From Burkholderiales bacterium RIFOXYD12_FULL_59_19 (GTDB lineage Bacteria > Pseudomonadota > Gammaproteobacteria > Burkholderiales > Burkholderiaceae_C): a stretch of 64,000 bases of DNA. Below the pieces are notes generated by a model, which did not search any database, had not been told where the DNA came from, and saw nothing but the letters and a program-made list of their open reading frames with translations. Where the stretch lies: contig MESQ01000048.1 of the NCBI GenBank assembly GCA_001771065.1, forward strand, positions 62,001-126,000. Direction: 5' to 3'. How positions within the stretch are numbered: position 1 is the stretch's first letter; every line of letters begins with the position of its first letter. A program made the position numbers and the translations under genes. Of the stretch, positions 44,578 through 53,630 are shown in pieces.

Positions 44578-44862
44578 ATGCAACTCGCAGTTGTGGTGGG
44601 GCAGGTGGTTTCCACTGTCCGGTGTGACGGACTGGGGAAAGACCGCCTGCTTCTGGTTGACTTCATCGATGCCAAGGGCCAGCCCTCGGGCGTGCGCCAC
44701 GTGGCCGCCGACAGCGTGGGCGCGGGCAACGGTGAATGGGTGCTGGTGGTCACCGGCAGCTCGGCGCGCAAAGCCAATGGCGGCGAGTTGCCGATTGACC
44801 TCAGTGTCATCGGCATCGTGGATCAGGTGGTCACCCATGACCATGTGACGTATCGAAAATAA
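44578..44862 (+). CDS. eutN: EutN/CcmL-type pentameric vertex protein (BMC-P)
   Basis: A 94-residue beta-barrel shell vertex protein: the MQLAVVVGQVVSTVR start, KDRLLLVDFIDAKG, a GAGNGEWVLVVTGSSAR loop and the final IDLSVIGIVDQV match EutN/CcmL. Pentamers cap the twelve vertices. It lies 20 bases after eutM. Its stop codon is followed immediately by the GGAGG that serves eutE. Confidence 0.94.
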   Translation: MQLAVVVGQVVSTVRCDGLGKDRLLLVDFIDAKGQPSGVRHVAADSVGAGNGEWVLVVTGSSARKANGGELPIDLSVIGIVDQVVTHDHVTYRK

Positions 44863-44877
44863 GTGGAGGAGCACGCC

Positions 44878-46314
44878 GTGAATATGGGCAACGCAGACAT
44901 TGAGCGCATCGTCCGGGCCGTGGTGCAGTCGATGGATCGCACCCAAAGCACCCCGCCCCCCTTGGTGCGGGTGAGCGCTAGCGCTGCGCCTTTACCGATG
45001 GGTGTTTTTGCCAGCCTCGATGATGCGGTGGCCGAGGCTGACAAGGCCTACCGGCAAATGCGCAGTGTCGCCATGCGCAGCCTGGCGGTTGCGGCGATTC
45101 GCCAGGCCGGTGAGAAGCACGCGCAGGAACTGGCCGAACTGGCGGTGGCCGAGACCGGCATGGGCCGGGTGGCTGACAAATTTGCCAAAAACGTGGCCCA
45201 AGCTCGCCACACACCCGGTGTGGAATGCCTGGTGCCGACCGTACTCTCGGGCGACCATGGTTTGACGCTGATGGAAAACGCCGCCTGGGGTGTGATTGCC
45301 TCGGTGACCCCGTCGACCAATCCGGCAGCCACGGTGATCAACAACGCCATCAGCATGATCGCGGCGGGCAACACCGTGGTGTTTGCACCGCACCCGGCCG
45401 CCAAAGCGGTGTCGCAACGGGCCGTCACCTTGATCAATGAAGCGGTGGTGGCCGCCGGTGGGCCACAAAACATCATCACCACGGTGCTCAACCCGAACAT
45501 CGCCACCGCGCAGCAACTGTTCAGCTACCCGGGCATCAACTTGCTGACTGTGACGGGCGGCGAGGCTGTGGTGGAAGAGGCGCGCAAGCATACGGACAAA
45601 CGACTGATTGCGGCTGGCGCAGGCAACCCGCCGGTGGTGGTGGATGAAACCGCCAATATCGAAAAAGCCGGGCGCGACATTGTCTGGGGTGCCTCGTTTG
45701 ACAACAACATCATCTGCGCGGACGAGAAAGAGGTCATTGTTGTCGATTCAGTGGCAGACCGGCTCAAACAAGAGATGGCCAAACACAAGGCGGTGGAGTT
45801 GTCATCAGACCAGGCCAAACGGCTGGTCGATCTCGTGTTGGGCAAGATTGGCCTGGACAACAAGGGCACGGTGAAACGCGAATGGGTCGGGCGTGATGCG
45901 GCCAAAATTGCTGCGGCCATTGGCCTGAGTGTGCCGCCAGACACCCGGCTGCTGTTTGTCGAGACCGCCGCCGATCACCCGTTTGCGGTGACCGAGTTGA
46001 TGATGCCGATTCTGCCGATCATCCGTGTCGCCAATGTGGACGATGCGATTGCCATGGCGGTCAAGCTCGAAGGTGGCTGCAAACACACTGCCGCCATGCA
46101 CTCGCGCAATCTGGACAACCTGGATCACATGGCCAATGAGATCAACACCAGCATTTTTGTCAAAAACGGGCCGTGCCTGGCAGGGCTTGGTTTCGGTGGC
46201 GAGGGCTGGACCAGCATGACCATTACCACCCCCACCGGTGAGGGCGTGACCTCGGCGCGCACCTTTGTGCGGCTGCGCCGCTGTGTGCTGGTCGACAACT
46301 TCAGGATTGTCTGA
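44878..46314 (+). CDS. eutE: EutE CoA-acylating acetaldehyde dehydrogenase
   Basis: A 478-residue enzyme oxidising acetaldehyde to acetyl-CoA with NAD inside the compartment. The nucleophile Cys280 is in NNIICADEKEVI, and the coenzyme site is around GGEAVVEEARKHTDKRLIAAGAGNP. The N-terminus (ADIERIVRAVVQSMD) is an amphipathic helix followed by a Pro-rich linker, the usual encapsulation signal. The GTG at 44878 is preferred because GGAGG lies eight bases upstream; an upstream in-frame GTG at 44863 would put the ribosome-binding site inside the gene. The ATG at 44884 is another option. Confidence 0.93.
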   Translation: MNMGNADIERIVRAVVQSMDRTQSTPPPLVRVSASAAPLPMGVFASLDDAVAEADKAYRQMRSVAMRSLAVAAIRQAGEKHAQELAELAVAETGMGRVADKFAKNVAQARHTPGVECLVPTVLSGDHGLTLMENAAWGVIASVTPSTNPAATVINNAISMIAAGNTVVFAPHPAAKAVSQRAVTLINEAVVAAGGPQNIITTVLNPNIATAQQLFSYPGINLLTVTGGEAVVEEARKHTDKRLIAAGAGNPPVVVDETANIEKAGRDIVWGASFDNNIICADEKEVIVVDSVADRLKQEMAKHKAVELSSDQAKRLVDLVLGKIGLDNKGTVKREWVGRDAAKIAAAIGLSVPPDTRLLFVETAADHPFAVTELMMPILPIIRVANVDDAIAMAVKLEGGCKHTAAMHSRNLDNLDHMANEINTSIFVKNGPCLAGLGFGGEGWTSMTITTPTGEGVTSARTFVRLRRCVLVDNFRIV

Positions 46315-46319
46315 AAGCC

Positions 46320-46511
46320 ATGGCTTGTAATGCGTGTCACGGCAGCTGCGGGGATTGTTCCGAAGGCGGCATCACGTTCAAGCGCGTGCTGCGCCCTTCG
46401 TCGCTGGACCTCAAGCCGGTCGTCCGGATTTTGACCGAACAGCAGCAGCCGTCCGATCAGCGATCCCTGGTGCAGGTCAAGGTGTCGCAGCCGCAAAGGG
46501 TGGCATCTTGA
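46320..46511 (+). CDS. Unrecognised 63-residue cysteine-rich protein inside the eut operon
   Basis: A small protein whose N-terminus has four cysteines in the pattern C3xxC6xxxC10xxC13 (CNACHGSCGDC), suited to bind zinc or an iron-sulfur cluster. A basic stretch (FKRVLRPSSLDLKPVVRI) and a Gln/Ser-rich tail follow. It starts five bases after the eutE stop, and its stop codon overlaps the TTG start of eutA, so it is embedded in the translational chain and very probably real. It occupies the place held by eutJ-eutG-eutH in enteric operons but resembles none of them. A role in redox, metal supply or as a partner of EutA is only conjecture. Confidence 0.65.
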   Translation: MACNACHGSCGDCSEGGITFKRVLRPSSLDLKPVVRILTEQQQPSDQRSLVQVKVSQPQRVAS

Positions 46512-47935
46512 ACACGCGTTGCATGCGCAGCGTTGGCATCGACTTGGGCACGACCACGTCGCAGGTGATTTTTTCCGAACTGGAAATTGTCAACACGGCC
46601 GGGCCCACCAGCGTGCCGCACTATGAGTTTTCCCGGCGCGACATCCTGTATGTCAGCCCTGTCATTTTTACCCCGTTTGATGCTGATGGCAATGTGGATG
46701 TTCGGGCGCTCGATATCTTCATTCGCAAGCAATATGAATTGGCCGGTTTGACGGTGCAGGACGTGGAATCGGGTGCCGTCATCATCACCGGTGAGACCTC
46801 CAAGGCCCGCAACGCGCGTGAAACGGTCATGTCGCTGGCTGCCGGTTTGGGGGATTTTGTGGTGGCCACGGCTGGCCCGCATCTGGAGTCGGTGATTGCC
46901 GGGCGCGGCTCGGGTGCGGGGGCGTACTCCGAAAAAAATGCCGCCCGCGTCCTCAATATTGATGTCGGCGGAGGTACCTCGAACTATGCGGTGTTTGAGG
47001 GCGGCAGGGTGCTCGACACCGCTTGTCTGAACGTCGGCGGGCATTTGTTGCAAACCGACGCGGGTGGGCGCGTCAGCACGGTGCATGCGCCAGCAGCCAT
47101 CATCGTGCGCGATTTGCTGGGTGAGGATCGCGCCGCGTCCCAGCTGTCAACCCAGGATCTGCAAAAGGTGGCCGAACGCATGGCCGCACTCATCATTGAA
47201 GTCATGCAGGCGCGGCCCTCCAAACTGGCGCAGCAGCTCTTGATGACCGAGCCCCTGCGGGAGGCTTACCGGTTTGACGCGGTCTTTATTTCTGGCGGGG
47301 TGGGTGAGTGCATGGTGCGCCCATCTGCCGAGTCGCCCTACCGCTTTGGCGACATTGGCCCGCTGCTGGCGCAGGCGCTGGGGCGACAACTGGCGGAGTC
47401 TGGTTTTCCGGTGCGTGAACCTGCACAAACATTGCGCGCCACCGTGATTGGGGCAGGTGCGCATACCTTGACACTGTCGGGCAGCACGGTCTGGAACAAG
47501 TACCAGGGCGCGCCGCTGCGCAATGTGCCGGTGCTGCATTCGCGGATGCGCTGGCGCGAGTTTCGCCCTGGTGCACTGTCTGTGGCCTGGCAGGACGCGG
47601 TCAAGGGGCACGACCTTGATGCCATGGGCGATGTTTATGCACTGGCCCTGCCCGATGACATTCCGGCAACTTGCCAGACCGTCTGGCAAGCCGCGCTGGA
47701 ACTGCAAAGCTTTTCGCGGACGCAGCCCGGCAGCACGCACCCGCTGGTGGCCGTGACCTCGCAGGATATTGGCAAGGCGCTGGGCATGGAACTGTTTCGC
47801 TTGGTGCCGGGCCGCGAGTTGCTGATCATCGACGAGGTGTTTACCCGTGCTGGTGACTATCTTGATATTGGCAAGAGCTACTTCAATGGCGGCACGATTC
47901 CGGTCACCGTGAAGTCTCTCGCCTTCCCTCATTGA
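46508..47935 (+). CDS. eutA: EutA ethanolamine ammonia-lyase reactivase
   Basis: A 475-residue actin/HSP70-fold ATPase that exchanges damaged cobalamin from EutBC. The phosphate-binding loop GIDLGTTTSQVIFSELEI and the second one LNIDVGGGTSNYAVFEGG are intact, with ISGGVGECM later. The family length of about 470 is kept. The start is TTG at 46508, overlapping the stop of the small gene and preceded by AGGGTGG at good spacing; the ATG at 46523 has no ribosome-binding site. It lies 15 bases before eutB. Confidence 0.9.
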   Translation: MNTRCMRSVGIDLGTTTSQVIFSELEIVNTAGPTSVPHYEFSRRDILYVSPVIFTPFDADGNVDVRALDIFIRKQYELAGLTVQDVESGAVIITGETSKARNARETVMSLAAGLGDFVVATAGPHLESVIAGRGSGAGAYSEKNAARVLNIDVGGGTSNYAVFEGGRVLDTACLNVGGHLLQTDAGGRVSTVHAPAAIIVRDLLGEDRAASQLSTQDLQKVAERMAALIIEVMQARPSKLAQQLLMTEPLREAYRFDAVFISGGVGECMVRPSAESPYRFGDIGPLLAQALGRQLAESGFPVREPAQTLRATVIGAGAHTLTLSGSTVWNKYQGAPLRNVPVLHSRMRWREFRPGALSVAWQDAVKGHDLDAMGDVYALALPDDIPATCQTVWQAALELQSFSRTQPGSTHPLVAVTSQDIGKALGMELFRLVPGRELLIIDEVFTRAGDYLDIGKSYFNGGTIPVTVKSLAFPH

Positions 47936-47950
47936 AGGACAACCACCACA

Positions 47951-49312
47951 ATGATGCTTTCAACCCGATTGTTTGGACACGGCTACTCCTTCAAAAGTGT
48001 CAAGGACGTGTTGGCCAAAGCCAACGAGGCGCGCTCCGGCGACCGGCTGGCAGGCATTGCCGCGCAGGACGCACGCGAGCGGGTAGCCGCCAAGCAGGTG
48101 CTCTCTGAGCTACTGCTGTCCGACCTGCGCAACAACCCGGTGGTGCCCTATGAAGAAGACTGCGTCACGCGACTGATCCAGGATAACCTCAACGAGGCGG
48201 TTTACCGGCGCATTCAGAACTGGAGCGTGGGTCAATTGCGCGAGTACTTGCTGGGTGACACAGCCACGCTGGAAGAACTGGAGGTGCTGCGCAAGGGCTT
48301 GACCTCGGAGATGGTGGCGGCAGTGGCCAAGATTTGTTCCAACGGCGATTTGATCTACGGGGCCAAATTGTTGCCCGTGGTGACCAAGGCCAACACCACC
48401 ATTGGCTTGCCCGGGCGCTTCAGTTGCCGCTTGCAGCCCAACGACACGCGCGACGACATCCGCAGCATTTCGGCCCAGATTTTTGAGGGCCTGTCGTATG
48501 GTTCTGGCGATGCGCTGATTGGGGTGAATCCGGTGACGGACAACGTCGAATCGGTGACGCGCATCCTCAATCAGATCTATGAAGTGATCGAAAAATACCA
48601 GATTCCAACCCAGGGCTGCGTGCTGGCGCACATCAGCACCCAGATGGAAGCGGTGCGCAAGGGGGCACCGATTGGTTTGCTGTTTCAGAGCATTTGCGGC
48701 AGTGAGAAAGGCTTGAAAGAATTTGGCATTTCCCTGGAAATGCTCGATGAGGCCGCCGAAGTGGGGCGGCATTATTCCCGGGTTGCGGGGGGGAACTGTC
48801 TGTACTTTGAGACCGGGCAGGGCTCGGCGCTGTCGGCCAACGCGCACCATGGGGCTGATCAGGTCACGATGGAAGCCAGAAACTATGGACTGGCGCGGCA
48901 CTACTCGCCTTTCATCGTCAACACCGTGGTGGGTTTTATTGGTCCCGAATACCTTTACAACAGCCGCGAGATTTTGCGTGCGGGCCTCGAAGACCATTTC
49001 ATGGGCAAGCTTTCGGGTATCTCGATGGGGTGTGACTGCTGCTACACCAACCACGCGGATGCCGACCAGAACTCGAATGAAAGCCTGCTGATGCTGATGG
49101 CCACGGCGGGCTGCAACTTTGTCATTGCGATGCCAATGGGCGACGACATCATGCTCAATTACCAGACCTGCTCGTTCCACGACATTGCCACGGTGCGGCA
49201 AACACTGGGTTTGCGCCCGGCCCCGGAGTTTGAGCACTGGCTGGAGCAACGGGGCCTGATGTCAAACGGCAGGCTGAGTCGCGCAGCCGGTGATCCTTCC
49301 CTGTTTTTCTGA
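47951..49312 (+). CDS. eutB: Ethanolamine ammonia-lyase large subunit
   Basis: A 453-residue TIM-barrel subunit, identical in length to the E. coli enzyme. With EutC and adenosylcobalamin it converts ethanolamine to acetaldehyde and ammonia. Conserved stretches include [84 protein letters not shown] and [13 protein letters not shown]. Nothing is missing. The sequence differs in detail from the eutB remnant at 62765-63079, so the two are not recent duplicates. Two ATG codons start the frame; the first is given. Confidence 0.96.
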   Translation: MMLSTRLFGHGYSFKSVKDVLAKANEARSGDRLAGIAAQDARERVAAKQVLSELLLSDLRNNPVVPYEEDCVTRLIQDNLNEAVYRRIQNWSVGQLREYLLGDTATLEELEVLRKGLTSEMVAAVAKICSNGDLIYGAKLLPVVTKANTTIGLPGRFSCRLQPNDTRDDIRSISAQIFEGLSYGSGDALIGVNPVTDNVESVTRILNQIYEVIEKYQIPTQGCVLAHISTQMEAVRKGAPIGLLFQSICGSEKGLKEFGISLEMLDEAAEVGRHYSRVAGGNCLYFETGQGSALSANAHHGADQVTMEARNYGLARHYSPFIVNTVVGFIGPEYLYNSREILRAGLEDHFMGKLSGISMGCDCCYTNHADADQNSNESLLMLMATAGCNFVIAMPMGDDIMLNYQTCSFHDIATVRQTLGLRPAPEFEHWLEQRGLMSNGRLSRAAGDPSLFF

Positions 49313-49323
49313 TCGGAGCGACC

Positions 49324-50196
49324 ATGGACGACGCACAAATTGCCGAGATTGTTCGCGCTGTCATGCGCGAGCTGGCGCAAACACCAGCAACGCCCAACAC
49401 CGCAGAAACACCTGTGCTGGGTGAGTTGCCTGATCTGGGGAGTGAGGAGGCCCGTCTCTGGGTAGGGGTCGCTGAACCCAAGAGTCCGGATGTGCTGACC
49501 GAGCTGCGGCGCAGCACCCGCGCCCGTGTCTGCGCCGGACGCAGCGGCCCACGCCCACGCACCCAGTCGTTGTTGCGCTTCCTGGCCGATCACTCACGCT
49601 CCAAGGAAACCGTGTTGAGTGAAATTCCGGCTGAGTGGGTGCAGCGTGCCGGTTTGCTGGAAGTGCAGACGGAAATTACCGAGAAAGGCCAGTACCTGAC
49701 CCGGCCTGACTTGGGCCGGGTGCTCAGCGCCAAGGGGCTGGAGATCATCAAATCCCAGTGCATCAAGGCCCCCGATGTGCAGCTGTTGATCTCGGATGGC
49801 TTGTCCACCGAAGCCACCACGGCCAATTTTGACGACATCGTGCCACCCCTGATCCGCGGGCTGGCGTCTTTGCAGCTCAAGGCCGGCACCCCGCTGTTTG
49901 TACGTTTTGGCCGCGTCAAGGTGGAGGACCAGATTGGCGAACTTTTGCAGGCCAAGGTGGTGATCCTGCTGATTGGCGAGCGTCCGGGTTTGGGCCAGTC
50001 CGAAAGCCTGTCGTGCTACATGGTCTACCAGCCCACCAGCCAGACCGTGGAGGCCGAACGCACCTGCATTTCCAACATCCATCGGGGCGGAACGCCGCCG
50101 GTGGAAGCTGCCGCCGTGATTGCCGAGCTGGCCGCACGCATGCTCAAGGAGCAGGCCAGTGGCATTGCCTTGAGCAAAAAAATGGCCGGAGGCTAA
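49324..50196 (+). CDS. eutC: Ethanolamine ammonia-lyase small subunit
   Basis: A 290-residue cobalamin-binding subunit. The N-terminal helix ([18 protein letters not shown]) and the Pro/Thr-rich linker form an encapsulation signal. The conserved part includes [52 protein letters not shown] and [22 protein letters not shown]. It lies 11 bases after eutB and two bases before eutL. The length matches the family. An ancestral-looking, broken eutC is at 62314-62760. Confidence 0.95.
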   Translation: MDDAQIAEIVRAVMRELAQTPATPNTAETPVLGELPDLGSEEARLWVGVAEPKSPDVLTELRRSTRARVCAGRSGPRPRTQSLLRFLADHSRSKETVLSEIPAEWVQRAGLLEVQTEITEKGQYLTRPDLGRVLSAKGLEIIKSQCIKAPDVQLLISDGLSTEATTANFDDIVPPLIRGLASLQLKAGTPLFVRFGRVKVEDQIGELLQAKVVILLIGERPGLGQSESLSCYMVYQPTSQTVEAERTCISNIHRGGTPPVEAAAVIAELAARMLKEQASGIALSKKMAGG

Positions 50197-50198
50197 GC

Positions 50199-50855
50199 AT
50201 GTCAACCTTCGAAAAAATCCCGGCATCGGTTTGTGCTGCGCGGTTGATCTCGTCGCTGCAGGCCGATTTCAAAAAAGAACTCCAGCTTGACGACAGTGTG
50301 TTCAGCTTAGGTGTGTTCACAGCCGACTCCGATGATGTGGCCTACATTGCCGCCGATGAGGCCACCAAACAGGCCAATGTGCGCGTGGTATACGGCAGCT
50401 CGTTTTATGCTGGCGCTAAACACGGCCCGTCAAGTACCGCCGGTGAAGTGATTTTGATGCTGGCCGGGCCGTCGCCGGCTGAGGTGCGTTCAGGTCTGGA
50501 TGCGGCGCTGGCCCATGTGCGTGACGGTGCGGCGTTTCAGTGGGCCAATGACGCGCACACGGTGGCATTTTTGTCGCATGTGGTGTCGCGCTGTGGCTCG
50601 TATCTGGCCGAGGTGGCGGGGGTCAAGGAAGGCGATTCTCTGGCTTACCTGGTGGCACCGCCGCTGGAAGCTGCGGTGGGACTGGATGCCGCCCTCAAGG
50701 CCGCCGAGGTGCGATTGGCGGGCTATGTGCGCCCACCCTCACCAACCAATTATTCCGGCGCTTATCTGCAAGGCTCGCAAGCTGCCTGCCGTGCCGCGTG
50801 TGACGCGTTTGCCCGCACCGTCGCAGACATTGCGGCCGAGCCGCTGGTGTATTGA
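50199..50855 (+). CDS. eutL: EutL tandem-domain shell protein (BMC-T)
   Basis: A 218-residue trimeric shell protein with two circularly permuted BMC repeats: [23 protein letters not shown] at the start, [21 protein letters not shown] and [31 protein letters not shown] in the middle, and [21 protein letters not shown] at the end. EutL trimers form a gated pore for larger molecules such as cofactors. The ATG at 50199 lies two bases after eutC; the next gene starts one base after its stop. Confidence 0.94.
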   Translation: MSTFEKIPASVCAARLISSLQADFKKELQLDDSVFSLGVFTADSDDVAYIAADEATKQANVRVVYGSSFYAGAKHGPSSTAGEVILMLAGPSPAEVRSGLDAALAHVRDGAAFQWANDAHTVAFLSHVVSRCGSYLAEVAGVKEGDSLAYLVAPPLEAAVGLDAALKAAEVRLAGYVRPPSPTNYSGAYLQGSQAACRAACDAFARTVADIAAEPLVY

Positions 50856-50856
50856 C

Positions 50857-51147
50857 ATGAATCAGGCCTACGGTTTTCTGGAAGTGAGGGGCTTGGTCTG
50901 TGGCATCGAGGCCGCAGACGCGATGCTCAAGGCGGCCAGTGTGCGTTTGATCAAGCAGATCACCACCAACCCGGGGTTGATCACACTGGTGCTCGAAGGC
51001 GACATCGGTTCCTGCCGTGCTGCTGTCGATGCCGGGCGCAGGGTGGCCGAACGCCATGAGGCCTTGGTCAGTGAGAAAGTGATTGGTCGCCCGGAGTCTG
51101 ACCTGGCCCTGTTTTTGAGCCCATCGGGCAAGAGGAAAAAACCGTGA
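50857..51147 (+). CDS. Single-domain BMC shell protein in the eutK position
   Basis: A 96-residue BMC-H protein (AYGFLEVRGLVCGIEAADAM, LKAASVRLIKQITTNPGLIT, LVLEGDIGSCRAAVDAGRRV, EKVIGRPESDLALF) ending in a basic tail, GKRKKP. It sits after eutL where E. coli has eutK, but it lacks the extra C-terminal helix-turn-helix domain of EutK, so it is a minor hexamer or monomer without DNA-binding ability. Its stop overlaps the GTG start of the pduS-like gene by four bases. Confidence 0.88.
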   Translation: MNQAYGFLEVRGLVCGIEAADAMLKAASVRLIKQITTNPGLITLVLEGDIGSCRAAVDAGRRVAERHEALVSEKVIGRPESDLALFLSPSGKRKKP

Positions 51148-52457
51148 ACGAGATTGCGCACAAGGCCCGCGAGGCGGGTGTGGTCGGCGCTGGCGGGGCT
51201 GGTTTTCCAACCCATGTCAAGCTCATGAGCCCGGCCGAGATTTACCTGGTGAACGGTGCGGAGTGCGAGCCGCTGCTCAAGGTTGACCAGCAATTGGCGG
51301 TCAAGTATGCGCAGCAATTGGTGCGTGGCTTGCAGTTGGCCATGCAGGCGGTGGGTGCCCGCGAAGGCATCATTGCCTTCAAGGCCAAGTACGTGGAAGC
51401 CATCGCCGCCGTGCAGCCGCTGCTGGCATCCAACATGCGCATTCACATCCTCAAAGACATTTATCCGGCGGGTGACGAGGTGATCACCATCTGGCTGGCG
51501 ACAGGCCGACGCGTGCCACCTGCTGCGCTGCCCAAGGATGTCGGTGTGGCGGTTAACAACGTGCTGACACTGATCAACCTGGCGCGGGCCGTGGACAACG
51601 ATGCGCCAGTGGTTGACCGCACGCTGACCATCTCTGGCGCGGTGTCTGCCCCGATCACGGTGACGGTGCCCATTGGCACACCTTTGCGCGACGTGATTGC
51701 CAGGGCCGGGGACATCACCGTTGACAAGCCTTTTTTTATCAATGGCGGCCCGATGATGGGCCGGTTGCTGGACTCCATCGATCAGCCCGTCACCAAAACC
51801 ACCGGCGGCATCATCGTCTTGCCGCAAGACCATGTGGTGATTCGCCGTCACCGCAAACCGATGCAGGATGTGATGGCGATTGCGCGCACCGTTTGCGAAC
51901 AATGCAACCTGTGCACCGAGTTGTGCCCGCGCCATCTGATCGGTCATGAGTTGCATCCCGCGCTGATTGTTCGTTCTGCCAATTACCGTGACATTGGCAT
52001 GCCGTCGGTGCTGCTGTCGGCGCTGACCTGTTCCGAGTGCGCGATTTGTGAGCAATGGGCTTGCCCGGTCGATATTTCGCCGATGCGCATCAATGTGGCG
52101 CTCAAGGCCCAATTTCGTGCCGAGGGGGCACGTTATGTGGGCGATTTGCGTGCAGCAGACCCCATGGCGGAGCATCGCCTGGTACCGACCTCCAGGCTGG
52201 TGACCCGGCTGGGTATCGCGGCCTACAACAAAAAAGCACCCTTGGACGAGTCAAGCTGCAGCCCGGCCAAGGTCGAGCTGAACCTGCGCCAGCACGTGGG
52301 TGCAGCTGCCGTGCCCTTGGTGCGGGTGGGTGACCAGGTGCAACGTGGCCAATTGCTGGCCGACATTCCACCGGATGCCCTGGGCGCACGCCTTCACGCC
52401 AGCATCAGTGGTCGTGTTGCCGAGGTATCTGCGCAGTCCATCACCCTTATTGCCTGA
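51144..52457 (+). CDS. pduS: PduS-like flavo-iron-sulfur protein (RnfC family), probable cobalamin reductase
   Basis: A 437-residue protein related to RnfC. The glycine-rich GVVGAGGAGFPTHVKL and NGAECEPLLKVDQ near the N-terminus bind flavin and NADH in the family. Two four-cysteine cluster motifs (CEQCNLCTELCP and CSECAICEQWACP) lie around residues 253-310, and a barrel-like C-terminus ends the protein. PduS of propanediol compartments reduces cobalamin for re-adenosylation. Ethanolamine operons of E. coli lack it. Here it follows a shell gene and precedes the pduT-like gene, so electron transfer across the shell is likely. The start is GTG. Confidence 0.9.
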   Translation: MNEIAHKAREAGVVGAGGAGFPTHVKLMSPAEIYLVNGAECEPLLKVDQQLAVKYAQQLVRGLQLAMQAVGAREGIIAFKAKYVEAIAAVQPLLASNMRIHILKDIYPAGDEVITIWLATGRRVPPAALPKDVGVAVNNVLTLINLARAVDNDAPVVDRTLTISGAVSAPITVTVPIGTPLRDVIARAGDITVDKPFFINGGPMMGRLLDSIDQPVTKTTGGIIVLPQDHVVIRRHRKPMQDVMAIARTVCEQCNLCTELCPRHLIGHELHPALIVRSANYRDIGMPSVLLSALTCSECAICEQWACPVDISPMRINVALKAQFRAEGARYVGDLRAADPMAEHRLVPTSRLVTRLGIAAYNKKAPLDESSCSPAKVELNLRQHVGAAAVPLVRVGDQVQRGQLLADIPPDALGARLHASISGRVAEVSAQSITLIA

Positions 52458-52466
52458 AAGAAACCC

Positions 52467-53018
52467 ATGAGTCACCACGCCATCGGACTGGTTGAATTCA
52501 CCAGCATCGCCCAAGGCATTGCCGCTGCCGATGCCATGGCCAAAACGGCCAATGTCGAGATCCTGTTTGCCAAAAGCATCTGCCCGGGCAAGTACATCGT
52601 CATGATTGGCGGCGATGTTGCCGCTGTCAATCAATCGGTCGGTGCGGGTACCGACCTGTGCCCGGATGTGGTGGTGGACAGCTTTGTGATTCCCAACATC
52701 CACCCTTCGGTGTTGCCGGCCATCAGTGGTGGCACCAACATTGAGAACGTGCGGGCCATCAGTGTCATTGAAACCTATTCGGTGGCGGCGACCATCGAGG
52801 CCACTGACGCGGCAGTCAAGGCGGCATCAGTCGAGCCGATTCGCATGCACCTGGCCTTTGGCATTGGCGGCAAAAGCTATGTGGTGTTGACCGGCGAGGT
52901 GGCCGATGTGAATGCCGCCACTGAGGCGGGTTCAAAAATTGCTAGCGATAAAGGTTTCCTGGTGTCCAGGGTGGTGATACCTCGCCCAAGTAAACAACTG
53001 ATTGACCAATTGCTTTAG
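52467..53018 (+). CDS. pduT: PduT-like tandem-domain shell protein with iron-sulfur site
   Basis: A 183-residue BMC-T with two BMC domains (AIGLVEFTSIAQGIAAADAM and AISVIETYSVAATIEATDAA). Cys39 in KSICPGKYIVMIGG corresponds to the pore cysteine that holds a 4Fe-4S cluster in PduT trimers. It follows pduS by nine bases and is the last shell gene of the operon. The PduS-PduT pair suggests an electron conduit to the outside. The next 81 bases show no recognised element before the TRAP genes. Confidence 0.92.
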   Translation: MSHHAIGLVEFTSIAQGIAAADAMAKTANVEILFAKSICPGKYIVMIGGDVAAVNQSVGAGTDLCPDVVVDSFVIPNIHPSVLPAISGGTNIENVRAISVIETYSVAATIEATDAAVKAASVEPIRMHLAFGIGGKSYVVLTGEVADVNAATEAGSKIASDKGFLVSRVVIPRPSKQLIDQLL

Positions 53019-53099
53019 GGCATTCATCAACAAGTTCCATTTCGCGACAGATGCCAGAAAACATATGAGTTTTTTAAAATTTCCAAACTGAAAATCATC

Positions 53100-53630
53100 A
53101 TGACTATTACAGACCAGAAAAAAATGCACGGGTTTATTCGAACCTATGTGCGCTTTGTCGATGTGTTGAATTACCGTATCGGTCGTGTCGCCATGTACAT
53201 GCTGTTTGTGCTGATGGGCATCTTGCTGTATTCCTCGGCGTCCAAAGTCTTCTTTCATCCCGCCCAGTGGACCTTGGAGATGGCGCAATTTGTGATGACG
53301 GCGTATTTCTTTTTAGGCGGCCCGTATTCGATGCAGATGGGCAGTGATGTCCGCATGGACCTGTTTTATGGCGACTGGTCACCCCACACGCGGGCCTGGG
53401 CCGATGCTTTCACGGCCTTGTTTTTGCTCTTTTACCTTGGTGTGATGCTCTATGGCGGCATTGGAAGCACCAGCTATGCGCTCGAATATGGTGAAACCAA
53501 CTCCTCCGCCTGGCGACCGTACATGTGGCCCATCAAGATCGTGATGTGCTTTGCCATCGTGCTGATGATTCTGCAGGCCTCGGCGGAATTTTTCAAAGAC
53601 ATCGCTCGCATTCAAGATAAGGAAATCTAA
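53100..53630 (+). CDS. TRAP transporter small permease (DctQ type), eut-linked
   Basis: A 176-residue membrane protein with four hydrophobic segments (about 32-52, 60-80, 105-125, 140-165) and the DctQ pattern (LEMAQFVMTAYFFLGGPYSM, then DVRMDLFYGDWSP). It forms the membrane part with the large permease and takes its solute from the DctP-type receptor. Its stop overlaps the start of the DctM gene (TAATG). It follows the microcompartment operon by 81 bases on the same strand, so it probably imports a substrate of that pathway. Confidence 0.9.
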   Translation: MTITDQKKMHGFIRTYVRFVDVLNYRIGRVAMYMLFVLMGILLYSSASKVFFHPAQWTLEMAQFVMTAYFFLGGPYSMQMGSDVRMDLFYGDWSPHTRAWADAFTALFLLFYLGVMLYGGIGSTSYALEYGETNSSAWRPYMWPIKIVMCFAIVLMILQASAEFFKDIARIQDKEI

